Source of the DNA: Prochlorococcus sp. AG-409-B13
GTDB taxonomy: Bacteria; Cyanobacteriota; Cyanobacteriia; PCC-6307; Cyanobiaceae
DNA: 56,162 nucleotides
Direction of reading: 5' to 3'
NCBI GenBank assembly: GCA_003216035.1
Contig: QCJM01000005.1
Span: 1 to 56,162, forward strand
Shown here: piece by piece, positions 1 through 6,225 of the stretch
Numbering within the stretch: the stretch's first letter is position 1
How the letters are laid out: each line of letters starts with the position of its first letter
The notes under the pieces: model-generated
What the model saw: the letters and a program-made list of their open reading frames with translations, nothing else
What the model was told of the DNA's origin: nothing
Databases searched by the model: none
Made by a program: the position numbers and the translations under genes

Positions 1-116
1 CTGCCTTCCTCTAAGCCTTCGGCTTTCATCTTTTCTCTAATCAAAGCTTTCCTCTCAGCACTAGATATCGCCTTGAAGCGTTCCTTTCTTTCTTCTGGTG
101 TTTCTTGATTGGTCAC
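1..116 (-). CDS. Partial small charged protein, cut by window edge
   Basis: A GTG-started reading frame begins TNQETPEERKERF and continues with AISSAERKALIREKMKAEG before running off the window. It is very hydrophilic, rich in Glu, Lys and Arg, and has no membrane segment. It is the last visible gene of a minus-strand run of micro-protein genes, 5 nt after the stop of its neighbour. A clear relative lies at 17698-17819 (TNQETPKERNSRY), where the GTG is replaced by a non-start codon. Function not recognised. Confidence 0.6.
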   Translation of the reverse strand, partial: MTNQETPEERKERFKAISSAERKALIREKMKAEGLEEG

Positions 117-121
117 GCCTC

Positions 122-370
122 TCAACGACTTTCATCAGTTTTCAATTTGGGTTCATAAACCGCACCATTACATACACCTACAGCAAGAGAATCCTTGGCT
201 TTGTCACTCCAGCCATTTAAATCAGGTGTTTCATTGATCCAAACGAGTGTGCTGTCTAGACAACGATTCCAGTAAGCAGCTTGTCTAGAAACAGGTACCA
301 GCTCTATAGCGATGCAAGACACGCCCAAAGCAATAACACCAAAGAAAGCTTTCTGAAGTGAGTCACCCAT
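122..370 (-). CDS. Family A small membrane protein with two conserved Cys
   Basis: 82 residues. One hydrophobic segment (about 8-25) is followed by ELVPVSRQAAYWNRC and, 30 residues later, VCNG. This layout (membrane helix, P-[IV]-[SA] turn, Cys, then C-N-G) recurs in four other proteins of the window, at 16404, 21289, 26325 and 37360. Cys37 and Cys67 would lie on the same side of the membrane after the helix, so a disulfide in the lumen or periplasm is possible (inference). The start lies 2 nt after the stop of the upstream gene, so it is probably co-transcribed. Function unknown. Confidence 0.7.
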   Translation of the reverse strand: MGDSLQKAFFGVIALGVSCIAIELVPVSRQAAYWNRCLDSTLVWINETPDLNGWSDKAKDSLAVGVCNGAVYEPKLKTDESR

Positions 371-372
371 AA

Positions 373-507
373 CTAATTAATTAGACCTGAGAAGAAAAAG
401 AACCAGATAAAGACTGCGGCATTCAGGACAACAGTCAAAGAGATAGCGATGATTTTGAAGGTGTTCCCAACTTCCTCGGCCTCTGGATTTAATTTGACTT
501 TGCTCAT
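373..507 (-). CDS. Micro-protein, 44 aa, single C-terminal membrane helix
   Basis: Starts MSKVKLNPEAEEVGNTFK and ends in a hydrophobic helix IIAISLTVVLNAAVFIWFFF. The ATG shares its first base with the TGA of the upstream gene (TGATG), which indicates translational coupling. The downstream family A gene starts 2 nt after its stop. It looks like a conserved picocyanobacterial short membrane protein; no function recognised. Confidence 0.65.
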   Translation of the reverse strand: MSKVKLNPEAEEVGNTFKIIAISLTVVLNAAVFIWFFFFSGLIN

Positions 508-614
508 CACCAATCTGGGTAGATGAAATCATTACCCAAGGTTTCCTCATAGAAGTCCCTTACTACGATGCCTCTTTGAAAAGCTTTGAAAAATGCAAGT
601 AGTAAGCGGTGCAT
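507..614 (-). CDS. Micro-protein, 35 aa, ends GNDFIYPDW
   Basis: Starts MHRLLLAFFKAFQRG and ends FYEETLGNDFIYPDW. An amphipathic basic N-terminus is followed by an acidic tail. Its stop overlaps the next start by one base. A decayed copy with a frameshift and an in-frame stop lies at 2534-2645, also directly in front of a small membrane-protein gene, which supports this being a real coding unit. Function unknown. Confidence 0.55.
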   Translation of the reverse strand: MHRLLLAFFKAFQRGIVVRDFYEETLGNDFIYPDW

Positions 615-616
615 GG

Positions 617-793
617 TTAGAACTCAGGGAACTCTGCTCTACTCCCAAGCAACCAAGGTATGATTTTTATCAATATCCACATATAGAGAGCACCTTCAAG
701 AATCCCAAATAAATACAAGGTGTAGCTAGACAACTTGTATTGTTCTTGACCACGTTCAATCAGGTTTCGATGCCAGTCAATCATCCTCTTCAT
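617..793 (-). CDS. Small membrane protein, 58 aa
   Basis: MKRMIDWHRNLIERGQEQYK precedes a hydrophobic stretch (about 22-50: YTLYLFGILEGALYMWILI). Its ATG overlaps the stop of the upstream gene in an ATGA tetranucleotide, the usual sign of coupled translation. Third gene of the coupled minus-strand run. No known domain recognised. Confidence 0.6.
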   Translation of the reverse strand: MKRMIDWHRNLIERGQEQYKLSSYTLYLFGILEGALYMWILIKIIPWLLGSRAEFPEF

Positions 794-990
794 TTCATTA
801 ATCTTGGATTCTCAGTCAAGACATTCTTATAAACCCAGTAGCACACTGATCCAGTAATAGCCAAGGGCAGTAAGAATATTGCGAGCTGAAAGACAACATA
901 TAAGGCAAGGGAAGCAATGCATAGCTGTTTAATAAGCAGCTTGTTGTCATCAGTTAGTTCTTGCCAGAAGCCAGTGATTTTTTCAACCAT
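790..990 (-). CDS. Small two-helix membrane protein, 66 aa
   Basis: Pattern: W-Q-E-L near the N-terminus, KQLC, then two hydrophobic stretches and YWVYKN near the C-terminus. The protein at 17822-18046 has the same plan (KDLNW, KRLC, hydrophobic, YYAYKF), so the two look like distant paralogues. It sits 5 nt after the stop of the gene at 996-1139 and overlaps the next gene by 4 nt. Function unknown. Confidence 0.65.
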   Translation of the reverse strand: MVEKITGFWQELTDDNKLLIKQLCIASLALYVVFQLAIFLLPLAITGSVCYWVYKNVLTENPRLMK

Positions 991-995
991 GTTGT

Positions 996-1139
996 TTAAG
1001 AAGCAATTGGTTCGTCGTGTTCAAATGAATCGCAGTTTTCCTGAATAGTCCGGACTCTTTCTAGATGAGCATCATCAGACTCACCTTCCATTTGTTCTAG
1101 CAGGAATTTTCTGACTTCATAATCTTTATTTGACTTCAT
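996..1139 (-). CDS. Hydrophilic acidic micro-protein, 47 aa
   Basis: MKSNKDYEVRKFLLEQMEGE followed by an acidic helix-forming stretch and a C-terminus ending HDEPIAS. No membrane segment. It is the first gene of the coupled minus-strand run reaching to base 1, so the operon promoter is expected upstream of about 1140. No function recognised. Confidence 0.55.
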   Translation of the reverse strand: MKSNKDYEVRKFLLEQMEGESDDAHLERVRTIQENCDSFEHDEPIAS

Positions 1140-1337
1140 GTCAGGCCGCTAAAGCACGGTTGAATGCACTCGTTGTACCTCTTTATATAGCCCAACGATA
1201 CTCCTGGCAAGAAATTATCAATCGCTACAACTGTTCAGTCACTACCGCAGGGGGTAGAGCATCACACCTTGAAAACCTAATATCTAGAAGAAAACCAGTC
1301 CTGCTCTGTTATAAACGATCGGTTCTTAAGAAAGCTC

Positions 1338-1610
1338 ATGCTCTACGTTCAGCACTGGAGGATCAAGTCTGGTTATCACCAGAAAAGTGCAGAAAAGTTT
1401 TTAGCTACTGGTGCACCCTATCCAGGAGTTAAATCATTTTCTCGTTATCACGCACCAGGTTCATTAGAAGGTTGGATTGTTGTTGAAACTGATGATCCAA
1501 AAGCTTTATATGAGCATGCCGCAGAGTGGGCCGAGTACCTTGATTGGGAAACAATTCCAGTACTCACCGACGAAGAGGCTGGTCCTATTTGCGCAAAGGT
1601 ATATAGCTAA
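1338..1610 (+). CDS. DUF3303 family protein
   Basis: 90 residues. The pattern YVQHWRIK at the N-terminus, an FLATGAPYPGVK block, SRYHAPGSLEGWIVVET in the middle and PVLTDEEA near the end match the small ferredoxin-like-fold DUF3303 proteins common in marine picocyanobacteria. It is soluble, with no signal peptide. The start chosen is the ATG giving the MLYVQHWR N-terminus expected of the family. Function of the family is not established. A broken gene of another small domain family (1685-1942) follows on the same strand. Confidence 0.75.
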   Translation: MLYVQHWRIKSGYHQKSAEKFLATGAPYPGVKSFSRYHAPGSLEGWIVVETDDPKALYEHAAEWAEYLDWETIPVLTDEEAGPICAKVYS

Positions 1611-1684
1611 TTGAACTAACCAAGTGGTTCGGGGCAGAGTTGCAGTCACTTTGCCCTCCTTTCATTGACATCCACATTTTTTAA

Positions 1685-1942
1685 ATGGCCACCGAAACTA
1701 CCGTTTTTGACTTCAAGATCGGCAAAACTTTTGAAGAATGAGATGCGGCTTATGACAGTGAGGAAAATTAGGCAAGGTTAAAAGCAGGTGGGATCACTTC
1801 TCTCTATAGAGGCTTGAACAAAGAAGAGCACTCAAGAGCAATCGCTATCTTCCAATGTGAAGAAGGGGTTGCTATGGATACGTGGAACGATCCAAAGGCA
1901 AAAGGAATGATTGAATCCAGTGGTCATATTTATGACCAATAG
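1685..1942 (+). pseudogene. DUF3764-like gene broken by two in-frame stops
   Basis: Read in one frame from ATG 1685: ATETTVFDFKIGKTFEE, stop (TGA 1739-1741), DAAYDSEEN, stop (TAG 1769-1771), ARLKAGGITSLYRGL and on to SSGHIYDQ. The flow around both stops is typical of the DUF3764 family, where the first stop probably replaces a Trp codon and the second a Lys codon (inference). The C-terminus also seems shorter than usual. The reading frame downstream of the stops is otherwise intact, so inactivation is probably recent. Confidence 0.65.
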
Positions 1943-1967
1943 TAATCACTGAGTGGTTGATAGCTAG

Positions 1968-2051
1968 TTAGACCACTTTCGTGAAAGTGGTTAGCAGAAT
2001 GGGTTGCCTCCTGCATGAAACGTTACGACCGATAGCCCAGAAGTAACGCAT
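1968..2051 (-). CDS. Short remnant or micro-protein starting MRYFW, 27 aa
   Basis: Starts MRYFWAIGRNVS; the first eight or so codons closely match the start of the 50-aa gene at 9752-9904 (MRYFWPIARI). In both places the ATG overlaps the stop of the upstream gene as TAATG. Here the similarity stops after the first dozen residues and the frame ends in an inverted repeat, so it is either a truncated copy or a different short peptide. Confidence 0.35.
   Translation of the reverse strand: MRYFWAIGRNVSCRRQPILLTTFTKVV
1972..1991. terminator. Perfect inverted repeat, possible terminator
   Basis: Arms ACCACTTTC (1972-1980) and GAAAGTGGT (1983-1991) with a 2-nt centre, lying between the plus-strand pseudogene ending at 1942 and the end of the minus-strand run. 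No clear T tract follows on either side, so termination is only a guess. Confidence 0.35.
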
Positions 2052-2167
2052 TAATCCTCTCTAGTTGTTCCCATGTTTCTATTCTTCTGGTTCTTATTGA
2101 TCTCCTCCTTGACCTTGTTGTAGTAAGCGATCTCTTTAGGATCATCTGAACCAAGTCCGTATCCCAT
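2051..2167 (-). CDS. Hydrophilic micro-protein, 38 aa
   Basis: MGYGLGSDDPKEIAYYNKVK followed by a charged helix EEINKNQKNRNMG. The stop TAA shares a base with the following ATG (TAATG). It belongs to a second minus-strand micro-gene run (2645 down to 1968). The N-terminal GLGSDDPKEIAYYN segment looks like a conserved picocyanobacterial peptide, but no function is recognised. Confidence 0.5.
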   Translation of the reverse strand: MGYGLGSDDPKEIAYYNKVKEEINKNQKNRNMGTTRED

Positions 2168-2227
2168 CGTTGCTGCTAGGTAAATCTTGTGTTGCCTATG
2201 AGGAGTAATAGCCACCGATCTTTATTG

Positions 2228-2344
2228 CTAACTAAAAAACCTTTTGAACTGCCAAACCAGGTAGGCAGTAGTTCCAGCGAACAAAAGCAAGCCGATAGTC
2301 CCTACTGCTCGATTAGCGGCTTCAACAGTAGGCCAGTTATCCAT
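2228..2344 (-). CDS. Micro-protein, 38 aa, single membrane helix
   Basis: MDNWPTVEAANRAVGTIGLL then a hydrophobic helix ending VWQFKRFFS. The ATG lies inside the last codons of the upstream gene (overlap of 8 nt), consistent with translational coupling. Function unknown. Confidence 0.55.
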   Translation of the reverse strand: MDNWPTVEAANRAVGTIGLLLFAGTTAYLVWQFKRFFS

Positions 2345-2537
2345 CCTTTTTACCTTTACCAAACAAGGGACCAGTAAATAAAAAATAGCCTATAGCTACA
2401 AGAAAAAAAACAAAGGCAATGAGGTTTGGGACTATCCCTCCAACAATTTCAGCCTTGGCGAAATAAGTATTCGCTGCCTCGAGACCTAAGACACTTATCA
2501 CGACAAATAATCGGGCGTAATTATCGGCAAAATTCAT
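2337..2537 (-). CDS. Small membrane protein, 66 aa
   Basis: MNFADNYARLFVVISVLGLE starts the protein; two hydrophobic stretches follow (about 8-20 and 32-55), with a Lys/Gly-rich tail GPLFGKGKKDG. The start codon immediately follows a decayed copy of the GNDFIYPDW peptide gene, the same position that peptide holds in the first operon. No domain recognised. Confidence 0.6.
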   Translation of the reverse strand: MNFADNYARLFVVISVLGLEAANTYFAKAEIVGGIVPNLIAFVFFLVAIGYFLFTGPLFGKGKKDG

Positions 2538-2645
2538 TCACAATTTGTATAGATGAAATCATCGTTTGATAATTCTTCATATTAGTCATCTGTTGCGATG
2601 CCACTTATGATAAGCGTAGAACAATCCAAATAGTAAGCATTTCAT
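2534..2645 (-). pseudogene. Decayed copy of the GNDFIYPDW micro-gene
   Basis: Reads MKCLLFGLFYAYHKW, then after a frame change GIATDD, stop, YEELSNDDFIYTNCE. It aligns with the intact 35-aa peptide at 507-614 (GIVVRDFYEETLGNDFIYPDW region) both in sequence and in position ahead of a small membrane gene. One frameshift and one in-frame TAA make it non-functional as read. Confidence 0.55.
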
Positions 2646-2777
2646 AAAACTAGGGATCTAAAGCTTAGTGCTTGGCACTCCATAGGCTTACCCAGATTTT
2701 TTATATCTAATATTGATCCCTTTTACCATGGTGATAACTTTATGTGAAAATATCTAGTTTTTTCTTCTAGAAGCCAG

Positions 2778-3044
2778 TCACACCATATCTTTTTGCAGAG
2801 TCGTCATGGTCTGAATGTTCCTTTTAAGTTGAGGTCTCTTTAAGTCTTGGATATAAGCAAAAGTTGTCATTATTAAAGGAGCGATAAATGCGGAGGCGAC
2901 TATTAGTGCAACTATTTGAATAGGCCTAACTATTGAAATTTTTACTAACGGGTCTCCGCATTGACCACAAACCATTACACCATCAGATCGCTCTTTATGA
3001 ATCTGATAACGAGGTGAGCAATATGGACAATGGTATTTATTCAT
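2778..3044 (-). CDS. Zinc-ribbon membrane protein, 88 aa
   Basis: From ATG 3044: MNKYHCPYCSPRYQIHKE, then CGQCGDP, giving a CxxC-x(19)-CxxC zinc ribbon at about residues 6-31. A hydrophobic helix (about 42-63) and a basic tail follow. A TTG 16 codons upstream is in frame, but the ATG places the ribbon at the very N-terminus as is usual. Probably a cytoplasmic zinc-binding head anchored to a membrane; role unknown. It stands alone with about 130 nt of AT-rich DNA downstream. Confidence 0.65.
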   Translation of the reverse strand: MNKYHCPYCSPRYQIHKERSDGVMVCGQCGDPLVKISIVRPIQIVALIVASAFIAPLIMTTFAYIQDLKRPQLKRNIQTMTTLQKDMV

Positions 3045-3247
3045 TCTTATTACTTGTCCATCATTAATTTTCTGGTCGGGTTGAGAAATCAATCTTAAAT
3101 AGCATAATCGATTATAAAGACCCTGGCTGGGATGATTGAAATTGAATTAATTTGCAGTGGCCTGGCTTTCTTTCTTAGCATCTATTCAATAAATTCTGTC
3201 CAAGACATGAAGTCTTTGTCTTTGTATTTGAGACGAAATAAACACAC

Positions 3248-3269
3248 ATCAATATATGCATATATTGAT
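3248..3269. repeat. Perfect 22-bp palindrome
   Basis: Half-site ATCAATATATG followed directly by its exact reverse complement, about 260 nt upstream of the first hli gene and otherwise in non-coding AT-rich DNA. It could be an operator or a cruciform; no T tract follows, so a terminator is unlikely. Confidence 0.5.
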
Positions 3270-3529
3270 AAATATGGGATCAGATGATATTTATGATAAG
3301 TATCTGAAGGCATTCTGATAGAATAGCAAGCTATTTTAAAATATATTTATCAGTAAAACAAATAGACAAAAGGATGTTATTCCAACATATCTCGAGAGAT
3401 AATTTACTTACAATAGCATGGTGCAGGAAGCCGAACCTTCACACTCTGCAACATAATGCGTTACAGTTCTTCACAGATTGGGGCGCCTCGGTTCTCCCCT
3501 TTCTTTAAACCTCTTTAAATCATCTTCCA

Positions 3530-3673
3530 ATGAACAAATTCTCTAAGGCTCAAAATGTTGAACCTGAAAAGGTTATTGCTGAGCGCATTAATGGTTGGGC
3601 TGCAATGTTGGGTTTCTTTGCTGCAGTTGGTGCATATCTAACTACAGGTCAAATCATTCCTGGCATCGTTTAG
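3530..3673 (+). CDS. hli: High-light-inducible protein, 47 aa
   Basis: Single-helix chlorophyll-binding Hlip of thylakoid membranes, which protects photosystems under stress. The core is AERINGWAAMLGFFAAVGAY and the C-terminus TTGQIIPGIV is shared with the next two genes. The usual ExxNxR chlorophyll-binding motif reads E-R-I-N-G-W, so the Arg is a Trp here. Followed 10 nt later by a second hli gene on the same strand, probably one transcript. Confidence 0.85.
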   Translation: MNKFSKAQNVEPEKVIAERINGWAAMLGFFAAVGAYLTTGQIIPGIV

Positions 3674-3683
3674 GAGATCAATA

Positions 3684-3887
3684 ATGACAAACTCCTCTTA
3701 CGTCATTACAGAAGACGGTGATCGCCAAAATATGTATGCGAATGAACCTCGTATGTATATCGATCCCAACGACAGAGGCTATGTAAAAGAAGCTGAACTG
3801 GCCAATGCTCGTTGGGCAATGATCGGGTTTATTGCGGCTATCGGTGCATATGCCACAACAGGACAAATTCTCCCTGGAATTTTCTAA
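3684..3887 (+). CDS. hli: High-light-inducible protein, 67 aa
   Basis: Hlip with a hydrophilic N-terminal extension (about 35 residues, MTNSSYVITEDGDRQNMY) before the chlorophyll-binding core EAELANARWAMIGF and the shared tail TTGQILPGIF. The ExxNxR motif (E-L-A-N-A-R) is intact. Predicted to sit in the thylakoid membrane with photosystem or pigment-synthesis complexes, as known for the family. Middle member of a three-gene hli cluster. Confidence 0.9.
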   Translation: MTNSSYVITEDGDRQNMYANEPRMYIDPNDRGYVKEAELANARWAMIGFIAAIGAYATTGQILPGIF

Positions 3888-4031
3888 AACCAAACAATTA
3901 CTTGTAAATGCTGCAAGATTGAGCGCTTGCTTAGCAATTCGATCTTGATAGCTGCCACTATCACTATTTCTTTAGGGCTGACTAATTTCAGCTTTGTTTA
4001 AACTCATTTACAAAAACTCTCTCCCAAACAA

Positions 4032-4139
4032 ATGAACGAAAACGCTGAGCTTCAAAATGGTCGTTGGGCCATGATTGGTATCTTTGCCGCTCTTGGAACA
4101 TACGCATTTACTGGGCAAATCATCCCTGGAATCTTTTAG
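4032..4139 (+). CDS. hli: Minimal high-light-inducible protein, 35 aa
   Basis: One of the shortest Hlip forms: MNENAELQNGRWAMIGIF, helix, TGQIIPGIF. ExxNxR (E-L-Q-N-G-R) is intact, so chlorophyll binding is plausible despite there being almost nothing outside the helix. It is separated from the previous hli by about 145 nt and is followed 4 nt later by a possible small gene. Confidence 0.85.
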   Translation: MNENAELQNGRWAMIGIFAALGTYAFTGQIIPGIF

Positions 4140-4143
4140 AAAA

Positions 4144-4405
4144 ATGGAACTAAACCCTTTTACACCTTTGAAACAGTTTGTTCAAAGGATCTATAAAAGA
4201 ACAAAGTAAATCATTGAATGAGGCGTACTTAATGGGAATTGGTAAATTATTACTAACATCCATTTTGACTGGGGTTATCACTCTCAATGAGTTGAAATGG
4301 GTAGCCAAAAATCAAATTAAATTATCAAGGTGTGAACTCACTACAGCCTTAATGCTGTGTCAAATGGTTGATTCGGTTCAACTGGAATTAGGGTGCATAA
4401 TTTAA
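4144..4405 (+). pseudogene. Small protein gene with probable 1-nt frameshift
   Basis: ATG 4144 opens MELNPFTPLKQFVQRIYKRT and stops after 21 codons; a second frame, open from a TTG at 4178, continues KSLNEAYLMGIGKLLLTSIL and ends LELGCII at 4405. Joining the frames near 4205 gives a natural protein of about 86 residues with one hydrophobic segment. Either the gene is frameshifted or translation starts at the TTG. Function unknown. Confidence 0.45.
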
Positions 4406-4410
4406 AACTT

Positions 4411-4590
4411 ATGGGTAAAAATTCAAATGAATTAGTTTTAATCAAACCCGATAAATCTAATCAAAGGAAATCTCATGGGTTTTTGATTTTTGGATCTTTA
4501 ATTGGAGTTAACATTTCTTTGATGATGCTTTCTGGTATGTATTGGTTAAACCCTTCTTTCCATTTAATTTTAGGTGGAAAACCTATGTAA
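4411..4590 (+). CDS. Small membrane protein ending PSFH...GGKPM, 59 aa
   Basis: A polar N-terminus (MGKNSNELVLIKPDKSNQ) precedes one helix and the tail LNPSFHLILGGKPM. The proteins at 4616-4798 and 46388-46588 share the plan: helix, aromatic or Asn stretch, P-[SA]-[FV]-H near the C-terminus. ATG 4411 was chosen over an in-frame ATG 18 nt upstream, which would overlap the previous gene. Location beside hli genes suggests a photosynthetic-membrane role (inference). Confidence 0.6.
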   Translation: MGKNSNELVLIKPDKSNQRKSHGFLIFGSLIGVNISLMMLSGMYWLNPSFHLILGGKPM

Positions 4591-4615
4591 TTAAAAACCT
4601 TAAACCACATTTATT

Positions 4616-4798
4616 ATGACTATTTCTAATATCCAATCCAATAAAGATCATACCTTAGATCGCAAGATCTTGGTGGCAGGACTCCTAATTGGCAGCATGT
4701 TCTTAATGATTATGCTGAGGACTGAATTTCATAATGAATACCTTCATAATCCATCAGTGCATATCTTCTTTCAATCAAAGGGTATTTTCCTTTTCTAA
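4616..4798 (+). CDS. Small membrane protein with NPSVH motif, 60 aa
   Basis: Polar head MTISNIQSNKDHTLDRK, one helix (about 18-36), then YLHNPSVHIFFQSKG. Probable paralogue of the gene 26 nt upstream through the shared helix plus N-P-S-x-H tail, though the C-terminal GKP is not conserved. Followed by a G-rich tract (4817-4828) that is conspicuous in this AT-rich DNA. Function unknown. Confidence 0.55.
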   Translation: MTISNIQSNKDHTLDRKILVAGLLIGSMFLMIMLRTEFHNEYLHNPSVHIFFQSKGIFLF

Positions 4799-5024
4799 AG
4801 TTTTATAGGCCTGCTTGGGGGGAGGGGGAATGTAATTAAAGTCCAACTCCTAATAACTTGAAAATTATTATTCACTATATTTCAAAAATTACAAATCACT
4901 AAAAAAATTCTATTACCCTAAGCCCACTATTCAGAGATTTATTTAAATTACTTTCTTCTGTGTGATCGTTTTACTGCTTGGTCGATGGGGATTTTATGAA
5001 TTTCTTTTAAAAGTTTTTACTGCT

Positions 5025-5216
5025 ATGGCTTTATTCGAACTTCAAGCATCTATAGAGACAATTTCAGCATGGAAGGCAATCATTTGGTGTTTTTATTTAA
5101 TGTTTGCTTTGCTTTTTATTGAATTTCTAGCTCGTCAATTTGATGATAAAGATGATCACGTGAGAGGGAAAATGATTCCTATTTTATCCACTCCTAAGGA
5201 CAATGCTTCCTGCTAA
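5025..5216 (+). CDS. Small membrane protein, 63 aa
   Basis: MALFELQASIETISAWKAII starts the protein; a helix (IIWCFYLMFALLFIEFLA) is followed by an acidic cytoplasm-like segment DDKDDHVRGK. A GTG 63 nt upstream is also in frame and would add a hydrophobic stretch, so the start is uncertain. The gene ends 24 nt before the peroxiredoxin gene and may be co-transcribed with it. Confidence 0.5.
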   Translation: MALFELQASIETISAWKAIIWCFYLMFALLFIEFLARQFDDKDDHVRGKMIPILSTPKDNASC

Positions 5217-5240
5217 AACTTTTCTATTTAAATTGTACCT

Positions 5241-5699
5241 ATGACTTTGCTAGTTGGTGATTCAATTCCTGTTTTCTCCTTGCCTGATCAAAAAGGAAGC
5301 ATAAGAACAAGTAAAGAATGTAAAGGTAAGCCCTTGGTCCTTTTTTTCTATCCTAAGGATAACACTCCTGGATGCACGGCAGAGGCTTGTGGCTTTCGTG
5401 ATAAATATGAGTTGTTCATGTTTCTAGGGGCTGAAGTTTGGGGGGTGAATAATGCTAATGAGGCCAGTCATTTTAAATTTGCAGAAAAAAATAAGCTTCC
5501 ATTCCCGTTGTTGTGTGATGAAGCAAATTCATTAAGAAACCAATTTGGAGTTCCTAAAATCTTTGGAATTCTAGATGGAAGAGTAACATACATAATTGAT
5601 CCCAAAGGAATCATTAGGTATATTTTTAATGACTTTTTAAATGCTCCTGATCATGTTACTAAAGCTTTAAGTGTATTGGAGCAAATTAAAGGTTCTTAA
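5241..5699 (+). CDS. prxQ: Peroxiredoxin, PrxQ/BCP family
   Basis: 152 residues, the normal length for the family. Reduces hydrogen peroxide and organic peroxides using a peroxidatic Cys, usually recycled by thioredoxin. Seen: FYPKDNTPGCTAEAC with peroxidatic Cys45 and the PrxQ-type resolving Cys50 five residues later, and the substrate-pocket P-x-x-x-T-x-x-C frame. The late segment FGVPKIFGILDGRVTYIIDP fits the thioredoxin fold. It lacks a signal peptide, so it is cytosolic. Placement next to hli genes fits a light and oxidative stress theme (inference). Confidence 0.92.
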   Translation: MTLLVGDSIPVFSLPDQKGSIRTSKECKGKPLVLFFYPKDNTPGCTAEACGFRDKYELFMFLGAEVWGVNNANEASHFKFAEKNKLPFPLLCDEANSLRNQFGVPKIFGILDGRVTYIIDPKGIIRYIFNDFLNAPDHVTKALSVLEQIKGS

Positions 5700-6225
5700 A
5701 TATTAGAGGAAACTTAATTAATTTCTTTCTTTCTTCATGAGCTAAGTCGCGATCTAAAATTATTTTCTTAAAACAATTGCATCTATTTGAATATTTTGAA
5801 GATTTTTAGCCAAAGTAGCGAACTCTCAGGAAAACCCACGAAGAAATCTCTACGAAGGGCCCTCTTCTTTTATTCCTCTACTGAGAGCATTAACTAGGGC
5901 TCAGAAGAAAAATGCTCCAATTCCTGCAAGCAACCCAAGTGATAAAAATGGCTACCAATGAAAAAAGCCGTGCTTTGAAGTGCAGGGTCAAATAGGTTAA
6001 TTGCTCTATTAAAGGGTTGAAACCATTAATGATCGGTTCTTAATCAATAAAATCTTAGGGAAGTAGGGCATCACTCAAAATAGATCTGGCATTAATCACT
6101 ACCAATAATCATCAAATCAAAAACTATTTCTTTTTAGTTGATAATAAAGAAGAGGGCGATGACCCCTCATTTACAGGGCAATGCCCAAAAGCCCAAAACC
6201 GTAGAGACAATTCACGATCGGCCCT
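5700..6225. other. Intergenic region, possible gene remnant
   Basis: No gene is supported over these 526 nt. On the minus strand around 5904-5955 a short hydrophobic stretch PFLSLGLLAGIGAFFF ends in a stop but has a stop directly in front, so it may be the tail of a lost membrane-protein gene. The last 80 nt, before selO, contain the GC-richer DNA typical of that gene. Confidence 0.4.

Noticed and set aside
1130-1432. Plus-strand frame of 100 codons (SWQEIINRYNCSVTTAGGRA region)
   Set aside because: It overlaps the DUF3303 gene in another frame and the start of the minus-strand micro-gene at 1139. Some of it is protein-like, so a decayed gene is possible, but there is no support beyond composition.
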